The notes under the pieces are model-generated. The model was given only the letters and a program-made list of their open reading frames with translations, did not search any database and was not told where the DNA came from. Source: Deinococcus ruber (GTDB taxonomy: Bacteria; Deinococcota; Deinococci; Deinococcales; Deinococcaceae). From it: 36,989 bases of DNA. Made by a program: the position numbers and the translations under genes. The stretch lies in assembly GCF_014648095.1 (NCBI RefSeq), contig NZ_BMQL01000048.1, positions 1 to 36,989 on the forward strand. Direction: 5' to 3'. This document shows positions 29,840-36,989 of this stretch, piece by piece. Position 1 is the first letter of the stretch; every line of letters begins with the position of its first letter.

Positions 29840-31630
29840 TTACTTCACAGTCAGGGTGATCTTGCCAGCAGCGCTGCTCTTGCCTGCCTCGCTGATCGAG
29901 TAGGTGACGGTGCCCTTGCCGGGGTTGCTGGTGTAGCTCCAGCCACAGGTGGGGTCGAGCGCCACCGTCTTGCTGCCGATCTGACGGGTGCCGCGCAGCA
30001 CCGTAATCACGTACTTCTGCCCGCTGCCCACGCCACCGAAGCGGTAGGGCGCACTGACCGTCTGACCGTCCTTGATCGACAGCGAGAAGGGCTTGGTGCA
30101 GGTCGCCGTGCTGGCTCCGGCTGCTGCCGCCGCGATGGTCGTCTGGAAGCTGCCCAGTTCCGTCCCGTCCTGACCCTTCACGCTGTAGGTATGTGCTCCG
30201 GCAACGGGGCTGGGAACACCGAGCGTCCAGGTGCCGTCTGCGCCTACCGTGGCCTTGCCCAGGCTGGTACCGTCCTCGAAGATTTCCAGTACGTCGCCGG
30301 GCTTGCCTGTGCCCTTCAGGGTGAAGGCTCCAGCAGGCAAAGTGGCTCCAGCTGCCGGGAAAGTTACGGCGAAGGCACCGCCAGCAGGCTGACCCACTGC
30401 CGCCTGAACAGTGGTCTTGATGCTGCTCAGATCGAGGCCACCCGGCCCCTTGACGCTGAAGGTGTGAGTGCCGAGCGACAGTTTAGGCAGCGTCAGGCTC
30501 CACTTGCCGTCTGCGCCCACCGTGGCCTTGCCGAGCGAAACGCCGTTCTCGAAGATGTCGAGCACGTCGCCGGGCTTGCCCATGCCTGCCAGCGTGAAGC
30601 CGCCGTTCGGCAGCAGCGCCGAGACTGCCGGAGTGGCGAAACCGAACGGCTGGGTCGCCGTGAGCTTCAGGTCGAGTGCCTTGTCGTTGCCCGATTCGGC
30701 CAGCGAGTAGGTGTGGCTGCCTGCTGCAGCGGTGAGCACTGTCAGGGTATAGGTGCCGTCGTCGGCAACCTTGGTCGTACCAACGGCAGCCCCGTTCTCG
30801 TTTAGCGTCACAGTTTCCCCGGCGGTACCGGTGCCCTTCACAGTAAAGGGGCTGGTCACAGTGGTGCCGCCCAGAGGGGTCACGATGGCAAACGGCGTTT
30901 TGGGCTTGCCCGCCAGCAGGAAACAGCCTCCGAGCAGCAGCAGCAGCAGCAGCGGCAGCATCCAGAGCCAGCCGAAGCCGGGTTTGCGGCCCAGCGCCTG
31001 ATTGCTGTGCGGCATGGTTCCAGTCGGGCCGTTGTAAACCCGCCCCACCACCGGAATCGCTGCGCTGACCGGCACCTTCGGGGGCACCACAGCAGAGATG
31101 ACCGCCGGGGTCACCGCTGCTGTCGCCACCTTGCCCAGCTCTACCGCACCTGCCACGCCACCCGCGCCGCCGAGTCCGGCGAAGAGGCTGCCCAGCCCAG
31201 CCGCGTTCAGGCCCAGGCTGCGGGCATGCGTACCCAGCCACCCCAGCACCAGCGGCAACACCATCTGCATCAGTCCGTGTACGCTGCTGCCGCTCACCCC
31301 GGTCTGATCCGACAGACGCCGAACTTCACTGTCGAGCGACGATCCCATCAGGTCCGGAAGCAGCGCCCCACCCACCTGCCGCAGCCGCTGCGTGCCACTA
31401 TCGCTGGCAATGAGTTCCTGCACGCTGCCCTGAGGCACCTGCCCCGCCATATCGAGTAGCTTCTGAGCGCCGCCGGGCAGATGTACCTGCCGCGCGAGAG
31501 CGCCGAGCTGGACCGGCAATATCACCTCGCCCACGCTCCGAGCCTGAGCCGCTCCCAGACCCAGCACGCTGCCGAGCCGTTCCATGACCGTACCGCCCAG
31601 TTCATTTTGCAAGAGTTCCAGAGTATTCAT
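29840..31630 (-). CDS. DUF937 domain membrane protein with Ig-like repeats
   Basis: The 596-residue protein has an N-terminal DUF937 region (about residues 1-160; LLQNELGGTVMERLG, ALLPDLMGSSLDS, LMQMVLPLVLGWLG). A Gly/Ala/Val-rich linker and one membrane helix (about 235-255, WLWMLPLLLLLLLGGCFLLAG) follow. The outside part has four repeats of about 80-90 residues resembling bacterial Ig-like domains. The second and third are nearly identical (KPGDVLxIFExGxSLGKATVGADGxW). The start at 31630 has AAGGAGA just upstream. The likely role is an envelope structural or adhesion-type protein, inferred only. Confidence 0.82.
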   Translation of the reverse strand: MNTLELLQNELGGTVMERLGSVLGLGAAQARSVGEVILPVQLGALARQVHLPGGAQKLLDMAGQVPQGSVQELIASDSGTQRLRQVGGALLPDLMGSSLDSEVRRLSDQTGVSGSSVHGLMQMVLPLVLGWLGTHARSLGLNAAGLGSLFAGLGGAGGVAGAVELGKVATAAVTPAVISAVVPPKVPVSAAIPVVGRVYNGPTGTMPHSNQALGRKPGFGWLWMLPLLLLLLLGGCFLLAGKPKTPFAIVTPLGGTTVTSPFTVKGTGTAGETVTLNENGAAVGTTKVADDGTYTLTVLTAAAGSHTYSLAESGNDKALDLKLTATQPFGFATPAVSALLPNGGFTLAGMGKPGDVLDIFENGVSLGKATVGADGKWSLTLPKLSLGTHTFSVKGPGGLDLSSIKTTVQAAVGQPAGGAFAVTFPAAGATLPAGAFTLKGTGKPGDVLEIFEDGTSLGKATVGADGTWTLGVPSPVAGAHTYSVKGQDGTELGSFQTTIAAAAAGASTATCTKPFSLSIKDGQTVSAPYRFGGVGSGQKYVITVLRGTRQIGSKTVALDPTCGWSYTSNPGKGTVTYSISEAGKSSAAGKITLTVK

Positions 31631-31858
31631 TGTTCTCCTTGGTGATGGTGCAGCCGTCCCGAAACACACACCTTTGACCGGTCCCACCTGTATTCGGGGC
31701 CATATCGATAGACTTCCTGGGAAGTTCCATCAGTGTCAGGCACCTCAGTCACTGCACTCATCAGTATGAACGAGCGGCGAAGAAAACGTGCGGTTTTTCA
31801 TAACCCTGACCACCAACAACGCAGGGAAAAGGCGCGGCAGCTTCAACTGACACGGCGT

Positions 31859-31864
31859 TACAGT
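31859..31864 (+). promoter_or_regulatory. -10 box for leaderless uronate dehydrogenase-like gene
   Basis: TACAGT lies 6 nt before the ATG at 31871 and supports that start over an in-frame ATG at 31766. Confidence 0.5.
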
Positions 31865-31870
31865 GGAATC

Positions 31871-32695
<825 letters not shown>

Positions 32696-32722
32696 TCCAC
32701 GAACAACCGATCAGGGTTGAGC

Positions 32723-32756
32723 AAGGTTCGCTCCCCATGAAGAGGGAGAGCGAACT
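32723..32756 (+). terminator. Hairpin after the uronate dehydrogenase-like gene
   Basis: AAGGTTCGCTCCCC pairs imperfectly with GGGAGAGCGAACTT around ATGAAGA, with one bulge. The U-run is weak, so termination is likely but not certain. Confidence 0.55.
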
Positions 32757-32866
32757 TCGCCCCTAAAAGCTCGTCTCCGTACACTCAGACGGTGTTCCTC
32801 TGTTCGTGATCGTCTGCCTAAGCTGCACATCTGCTCACGTTCAGGCCTTCTTGCGTACCCGGCGAG

Positions 32867-32872
32867 TACAAT
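32867..32872 (+). promoter_or_regulatory. -10 box for leaderless plsY
   Basis: TACAAT is followed by exactly 6 nt and the plsY GTG at 32879, with no room for a ribosome-binding site. This is the clearest leaderless promoter in the window. Confidence 0.65.
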
Positions 32873-32878
32873 GCGGGC

Positions 32879-33514
32879 GTGTCCACCGGGTTGCTGATCG
32901 TTCTGGCCGTACTGCTCTCGTATCTCCTCGGAGCCGTGCCTGCGGGCACCTGGGTTGCCCGTCTGCGCGGCGTCGATATCCGCACGGTGGGGTCGGGCAA
33001 CAGCGGGGCCACCAACGTGCAGCGCTCGCTGGGCTGGGGGCCAGGCCTGATGGTCGGGTGTTTCGACATCCTGAAAGGCGGGCTGGCGGTGTGGCTGGCC
33101 CGCCAGCTTCACCTGAGTGAAAGCGTGGCGGCGCTGTGCGGGCTATGTGCGGTGCTGGGGCACAATTTCAGCGTCTTTTCGGGCTTTCGGGGCGGCAAAG
33201 GCGTGGCGACCAGCTTCGGAGTTCTGCTGCTGATCGACCCGTTGGCAGGAGCTGCCATCTTCCCCATCGCCTTCTGCGTGATGTACCTGACGCGCTACGT
33301 ATCGGCAGGCAGCATGGTCGGGGCCGTGAGCGCCCTGGTCATCGAAGCGGCGCTGAATCGCCCGTGGTGGGAACTGCTGATCTCGCTGATCCTGGCTGCC
33401 CTGATGTTCTACCAGCACCGCCAGAACATCGTGCGGCTGCGTCTGGGCACCGAGAGCAGATTCGGTCAGCGGGTGGCAGCACCTGCGCCCAAGAGTCCGA
33501 AAGTAATGAATTGA
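32879..33514 (+). CDS. plsY: Glycerol-3-phosphate acyltransferase PlsY
   Basis: This 211-residue membrane enzyme acylates glycerol-3-phosphate from acyl-phosphate, the first step of phospholipid synthesis. The three family motifs are present: [40 protein letters not shown] and [11 protein letters not shown]. About five helices are visible. The start is GTG behind a leaderless -10 box. The gene stands alone and is followed by a strong terminator. PlsX, which makes its acyl-phosphate substrate, is not in the window. Confidence 0.95.
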   Translation: MSTGLLIVLAVLLSYLLGAVPAGTWVARLRGVDIRTVGSGNSGATNVQRSLGWGPGLMVGCFDILKGGLAVWLARQLHLSESVAALCGLCAVLGHNFSVFSGFRGGKGVATSFGVLLLIDPLAGAAIFPIAFCVMYLTRYVSAGSMVGAVSALVIEAALNRPWWELLISLILAALMFYQHRQNIVRLRLGTESRFGQRVAAPAPKSPKVMN

Positions 33515-33528
33515 GCGCGAATAACACA

Positions 33529-33569
33529 GGGTCGCGGAGCCGAACGACGTGGCCCCGCGACCCGTTTTT
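33529..33569 (+). terminator. Rho-independent terminator of plsY
   Basis: GGGTCGCGG (33529-33537) pairs with CCGCGACCC (33555-33563) and is followed by GTTTTT. Confidence 0.9.
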
Positions 33570-33704
33570 CTGATGGAGTGCGGCGGTCAGAGGGTCTGTC
33601 GTCAGACTTAGAAACGTTTCCATTCCGGGTGCGCTATGCTTGGGCATCTTTCACACTGCCCGGCAGGAATGCGCGTCTGCGTTCCGTGCCCGACCTGGAG
33701 TTCT

Positions 33705-34019
33705 ATGCCTGCACGCATCCGCATCTATGGTCACGAAGCCGTCTTTGCTGGCGGACATTGGACATGTCCCGACGACAGCTTGCAGGCGATGCTCGAAGGG
33801 TTGGCCGATCCACGCGCCCTGACGCCGCAGGCAGAACAGGAACACGCCACGTACTGCGCGGGCCGCTTCGGAGGCCTGATCTTTACCGAACTGGGCTGGG
33901 AAACCGCGCCACACCCCGAGGCCGAGATCAAGCTGGAAGACTTCGCGCCGCAGCGCAAGCCCGAGCGTGAGAGCAGCGGCGGTGGGCTGTTCGGCTTCAT
34001 GCGCCGCCGAAAAGCCTGA
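33705..34019 (+). CDS. Hypothetical protein, 104 residues
   Basis: I do not recognise a family. It begins MPARIRIYGHEAVFAGGHWTC, has no signal peptide or membrane segment, and ends in a Gly/Ser linker and a basic FMRRRKA tail. GGAG lies at 33697-33700 just before the ATG. The composition and codon use match the neighbours. It is a separate unit behind the plsY terminator; a possible TATGCT box lies near 33634. Confidence 0.65.
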   Translation: MPARIRIYGHEAVFAGGHWTCPDDSLQAMLEGLADPRALTPQAEQEHATYCAGRFGGLIFTELGWETAPHPEAEIKLEDFAPQRKPERESSGGGLFGFMRRRKA

Positions 34020-34074
34020 GGTCAGGTGTAGCCAAAGGCGCAGCTTCCCCGTGCCGAAGGTGACACAGTGCGGT

Positions 34075-35079
34075 ATGCACCGCGCTCCTCTGCTGACTGC
34101 GCTGGCACTGACTTCTGCGCTGTTGACGTCGTGCCTGCCGCCTGCCGTCGCCTTCCAGCCGGGCCAGACACTCGATCCGGCGGCTCTGGGGCCCAACAAC
34201 GCCGCGACCGAGTGGTGGTATGTCTCGGGCTACCTGCCCGACACACAGCAGGCTTTCCACTGGGCGCAGTTCAAGGTGAATTACCAGGGTCTGCCCTATT
34301 ACGCGGCGCACATCGCCGTTACCGACCTGAACACCGGCAAGGTCACATTTCTGGAACAGGGCAAACAGGACGCTGCGTTCTCGTTTCCACCTCTGAACGT
34401 CAGACAGGCCGACTGGACGCTGATCCAGCACACAGGCGGAAACACGGCTCCTTTCGCGCTGAACGCCGGGCCGCTGCACCTGACCCTGACGCCGCAGAAA
34501 AACCCGGTGGTTCATCCGCCCGGCTATTCCGGCACGCCCGAAACCGGGCAACTGTACTACCAGAGCGTGACTCGCCTGGGCGTCAGCGGCACCGTCGCCG
34601 GGCAGCCTGCCAGCGGGACGGCGTGGCTCGATCACCAGTGGGGCGACCAGCAACCGGGGCGCAGCGCCCTGTGGGACTGGTTCGGTGTGCACCTGTCAGA
34701 CGGGTCGGATCTGATGCTGTACCGCGTCAGGACGCTGGACGGCAGGGTGGTGCAGCTTGCCGGGTCGGAGGTCGGCGCTGACGGTGTGGCCCGCGAAGTG
34801 AAGAACGTGACCATGACCCCGACCCGCTCGTGGAAAGCCCCTTCTGGCCGCAGCTACGCCATCGACTGGACCGTCACGTCCGAACGCGGCAGCGTCACGC
34901 TCAGAGCCGTCCACGACGATCAGGAGCTGCTGTCGAAAACCACCTCGGTCGCCTACTGGGAAGGCCCGGTACAGGGCGAAGGGCAGTGGGGCGGCGCGGC
35001 GGTCACGGTGCAGGGGATGGGCGAGTTCGTGGGCGGCCCGCTGACCAAAGCCGAGGGCGGCACCTTCGGAGCGAAGTAG
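34075..35079 (+). CDS. Lipoprotein of the AttH/CrtC lipocalin-like family
   Basis: The 334-residue protein has a lipoprotein signal ending LLTSC (Cys20). The rest matches the AttH/carotenoid 1,2-hydratase-like family of two lipocalin-type domains: ATEWWYVSGYL near the N-terminus, YYQSVTRLGVSGTV, AWLDHQWGDQ, WDWFGVHLSDGSDLMLYRVR, and YWEGPVQGEGQWGGAAVTVQG at the end. Members are secreted hydrolase-like or carotenoid-modifying proteins; the substrate here is unknown. Because it is a lipoprotein outside the cell, carotenoid hydration is not certain. It precedes the racemase gene. Confidence 0.8.
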   Translation: MHRAPLLTALALTSALLTSCLPPAVAFQPGQTLDPAALGPNNAATEWWYVSGYLPDTQQAFHWAQFKVNYQGLPYYAAHIAVTDLNTGKVTFLEQGKQDAAFSFPPLNVRQADWTLIQHTGGNTAPFALNAGPLHLTLTPQKNPVVHPPGYSGTPETGQLYYQSVTRLGVSGTVAGQPASGTAWLDHQWGDQQPGRSALWDWFGVHLSDGSDLMLYRVRTLDGRVVQLAGSEVGADGVAREVKNVTMTPTRSWKAPSGRSYAIDWTVTSERGSVTLRAVHDDQELLSKTTSVAYWEGPVQGEGQWGGAAVTVQGMGEFVGGPLTKAEGGTFGAK

Positions 35080-35116
35080 GTAGCGAAGACCAGGTAGGCA
35101 GCAGAAATCGGGCCGC

Positions 35117-35122
35117 TACACT
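35117..35122 (+). promoter_or_regulatory. -10 box for leaderless racemase gene
   Basis: TACACT is followed by 6 nt and the ATG at 35129, without a Shine-Dalgarno sequence. Confidence 0.55.
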
Positions 35123-35128
35123 GGCTGC

Positions 35129-35860
35129 ATGAAGCTACTCGGCATTATCGGCGGCATGTCGTGGACGAGTACGGCGGAATATTACCGCCTGCTGAACGAA
35201 GAAGTGGCGGCGCGGCTGGGCGGCCTACACTCGGCCCGGGTTCTGATTCACAGCGTCGATTTTGCGGAGATCGCGGCCCAGCAGCGTGCGGGCGAGTGGG
35301 AGGCAGCGGGCGCGGTACTGGCAGCGGCAGCGCAGGGTCTGGAACGGGCAGGCGCACACGGACTGCTGCTCGCCACCAATACCATGCATAAGGTCGCGCC
35401 CGCTCTCGAAGTCGCCACTTCGCTGCCGCTGCTGCATATTGCCGACGCAACAGCCAGAGCAATCCGGGCAGCAGGTCTGACGCACGTAGGACTGCTCGCC
35501 ACCGCCTTCACGATGGAGCAGGATTTTTACAGAGAACGGCTGGCGCAGCATGGGATTACAGCCATCGTTCCGGGTACAGCAGACCGTGCTGAGATTCACC
35601 GCATCATCTACGACGAGCTGTGTCATAACGTGGTGTTGCCCGCTTCACGCAGCACGTATCGCCGCGTTATGGCCGAATTGCAGACGCGGGGCGCACAGGG
35701 CATCATTCTGGGCTGCACCGAGATCACGCTGCTGATCGGAGCAGACGATACGCCGCTGCCCGTTTTCGATACTACGCGCCTGCACGTTCGGGCTGCCGCC
35801 GACTTCATGCTGAATGCGCCCCAGAAAACGGAAACGCAGAAAGGCGGCGCATACGGTTGA
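35129..35860 (+). CDS. Aspartate/glutamate racemase family protein, YgeA-like
   Basis: The 243-residue protein closely resembles E. coli YgeA: GIIGGMSWTSTAEYYRLLNE, GGLHSARVLIHSVDF, NTMHKVAPALE, TMEQDFYRERL, ILGCTEITLL and PVFDTTRLH. The two catalytic positions are Thr83 (before NTMH) and Cys196 (GCTEI). This Thr/Cys pair, rather than Cys/Cys, is what has been described for YgeA-type L-Asp/Glu racemases. It should interconvert amino acid enantiomers in the cytoplasm. It is leaderless. Its stop codon lies inside the next promoter. Confidence 0.88.
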   Translation: MKLLGIIGGMSWTSTAEYYRLLNEEVAARLGGLHSARVLIHSVDFAEIAAQQRAGEWEAAGAVLAAAAQGLERAGAHGLLLATNTMHKVAPALEVATSLPLLHIADATARAIRAAGLTHVGLLATAFTMEQDFYRERLAQHGITAIVPGTADRAEIHRIIYDELCHNVVLPASRSTYRRVMAELQTRGAQGIILGCTEITLLIGADDTPLPVFDTTRLHVRAAADFMLNAPQKTETQKGGAYG

Positions 35861-35885
35861 CAACCTGTGCATACCGCGCTATCCT
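35857..35885 (+). promoter_or_regulatory. Strong sigma-70 promoter with no gene
   Basis: TTGACA (35857-35862), a 17-nt spacer and TATCCT (35880-35885). The -35 box overlaps the racemase stop codon. The predicted transcript start near 35892 is only about 3 nt before a terminator stem. Confidence 0.65.
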
Positions 35886-35894
35886 TTCTTTATC

Positions 35895-35920
35895 AGCGTC
35901 CTTCGGGGCGCTTTTTTATT
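35895..35920 (+). terminator. UUCG-loop terminator
   Basis: AGCGTCC (35895-35901) pairs with GGGCGCT (35906-35912) around TTCG and is followed by a run of T. It ends the racemase transcript and any transcript from the promoter directly before it. Confidence 0.88.
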
Positions 35921-35946
35921 GCTCGCCTTCAGCTCTCGTCGCTGCT

Positions 35947-36737
35947 TCAGCTGCCGCGTTTGCAGCGCACGTCGGCAGAAAAGTACTTCTGGCTGAGCTT
36001 GTCGTAGCGCCCGTCGTGCGTCACCTTGATCATGCCGATATTGAGGGCCGAACGCAGCGTCGAATTGTCCTGCGCCGTCGCCATGCCGATGGGCACGCTG
36101 TACAGCACCGGGCCGAAGACCACCGGATATTTCGGATACAGCCGCTCGACGCTGGGTTTCATCACGGCATAGCCGAAGGTCGCGTCGATCTGGTGCGCGA
36201 TCAGGGCAAGCGTCACGTCGCTGACGGTGCCGTACACCCGCACAGTCTTGGGAACGGCAGATGACGGACGTAACTTTCCATGATGGTTCCGGCAGGCACA
36301 CCGATGGTCTTGTTCTCCAGATCGGTGTGCAGTTGCAGCTTGGGATCGGCAGAAATCACACTGACCCCGGCACACATGGTCGGCTGCGTGAAGTCTACTT
36401 TCTGCTCGCGGGTACTGGTAATGGCGAGGGCGGCCAGCGCCACATCGGCACGGTCGTTGATGAGGGCGTCGAACAGTTCGTTGGAAGGCGCGTGCAGCAC
36501 CTGCACCTTCAGGCCCATATCGGCAGCGAGATTGGAAATCAGCTCGATCTCGAAGCCGATGTCTGCGCCGCCCGACGTGAAGCTGAAGGGCGGCAGATCG
36601 GCGGGGGCGATCACGCGCAGGGTACCGTCGGCGCGAATGGCGCTGAGTGGACGCGCCTGAGCGCCGCCAAAGGCCGAGAGAACGACGCTGCAAGCGAGGG
36701 CGAGCGGGGCAAGCGAACAAGCAGGAAGACGGGGCAT
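35947..36737 (-). pseudogene. Family 3 (amino-acid type) solute-binding protein, frameshifted
   Basis: The first part (36737 to about 36262) encodes a signal peptide, then LRVIAPADLPPFSF, GFEIELISNLAA, ADVALAALAITSTREQKVDFTQPT and ENKTIGVPAGTIMESYVRH. The rest continues in another frame: AVPKTVRVYGTVSDVTLALIAHQIDATFGYAVMK to the stop at 35947. One missing base near 36256-36265 explains the break: the total is one base short of 264 codons. Such proteins capture amino acids or similar solutes for ABC importers. AAGGAGAATC precedes the ATG. It is either a fresh pseudogene or a sequencing error. Confidence 0.8.
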
Positions 36738-36989
36738 GATTCTCCTTGGCCGCCTCTCAAGAAAGCGGCCTCCGCAGGACAGAGCCGCGAATAACTGATA
36801 CAGGGAAAGAGTGAAATTAAAAAGACATGCAGACAGCGAAGACGACGGGGAACTGAGAATGACCCAGGGGGATTAAGAACAACCGTGGAAGATGGATTTT
36901 TACTCTGTCATAGGCACTTGCCGCACACTGCAAATACTGTGTTGAACATGGGTTGTCAAGCCGCCTTCAGAGGCCGCTGATACGCCAGG
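36738..36989. other. Upstream region of the family 3 solute-binding gene
   Basis: This region of about 250 bases is less GC-rich than its surroundings and holds no gene I can support. It contains one promoter at its far end. AGCGGCCTCC near 36764 and AGAGGCCGCT near 36966 are complementary in 9 of 10 positions and lie about 200 nt apart. Confidence 0.5.
36931..36959 (-). promoter_or_regulatory. Promoter of the family 3 solute-binding gene
   Basis: On the minus strand TTGACA (36959-36954), a 17-nt spacer and TATTTG (36936-36931). It would give a leader of about 190 nt. Confidence 0.5.

Noticed and set aside
31766..31870. Upstream ATG for the uronate dehydrogenase-like gene
   Set aside because: The segment repeats ATGAACGAGCG but the encoded residues are basic and not part of the SDR fold; the -10 box at 31859 supports the later start.

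Overview
The window is a 37 kb stretch of a high-GC bacterial chromosome. It most likely comes from the genus Deinococcus or a close relative. That placement is an inference from four things: a cytochrome c maturation cluster with a cytochrome-bearing CcmI, a sugar-binding protein of the Thermus/Deinococcus glucose type, many genes whose start codon lies 6-8 nt after a TAnnnT -10 box (leaderless genes, established for Deinococcus), and short intergenic repeats. I see no rRNA, tRNA, CRISPR array, phage or transposase gene. Most of the window is ordinary chromosomal backbone.

Layout. 1-5193 (+): the end of ccmF, then ccmG, ccmH, a ccmI-type gene with a C-terminal heme site, a Rieske protein, a Nif3-family protein and a GNAT acetyltransferase. 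5259-7046 (-): lepA. 7246-9162 (+): a Tat-type dienelactone hydrolase and a second GNAT protein behind a 26-codon leaderless upstream ORF. 9267-9704 (-): a small unknown protein. 9776-10924 (+): an MFS transporter. 11095-16462 (-): aroE, a 1082-residue CHASE/PAS histidine kinase and a receiver-histidine kinase hybrid, all joined by ATGA overlaps. 16797-18701 (+): phoH, ybeY, dgkA. 18927-22170 (-): topA and a cupin. 22379-22990 (+): a DUF218 protein. 23055-27906 (-): a sugar operon of ROK regulator, solute-binding protein and two permeases. 28141-29744 (+): an ArsC-like protein lacking the catalytic Cys and a DUF4384 secreted protein. 29840-31630 (-): a DUF937/Ig-like membrane protein. 31871-35860 (+): a uronate dehydrogenase-like enzyme, plsY, a small unknown protein, an AttH/CrtC-like lipoprotein and a YgeA-like racemase. 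35947-36737 (-): a frameshifted family 3 solute-binding protein.

The most unusual signal is a set of repeats built from tandem degenerate heptanucleotides. Two related elements (10926-11096 and 18701-18925) each fill the gap between a convergent gene pair. Each has 4-6 heptamers per arm in inverted orientation and shares an identical 45-nt core that can fold into two hairpins. A second heptamer family with a different consensus sits in the ccm cluster (1136-1163 as a single arm, 3354-3458 as an inverted pair). All four arrays begin or end at or within a few bases of a stop or start codon. I know of no named family they belong to. They resemble in principle the heptanucleotide STRR repeats of cyanobacteria and the short noncoding repeats reported in Deinococcus.

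Functional links. The ccm genes mature c-type cytochromes and sit with a Rieske protein, which is consistent with respiratory chain assembly. The ROK gene carries a TTGACA promoter embedded in an inverted repeat, which suggests autoregulation of the sugar uptake operon. The aroE-kinase-kinase overlaps suggest that the two signalling proteins are made together and may form one phosphorelay.
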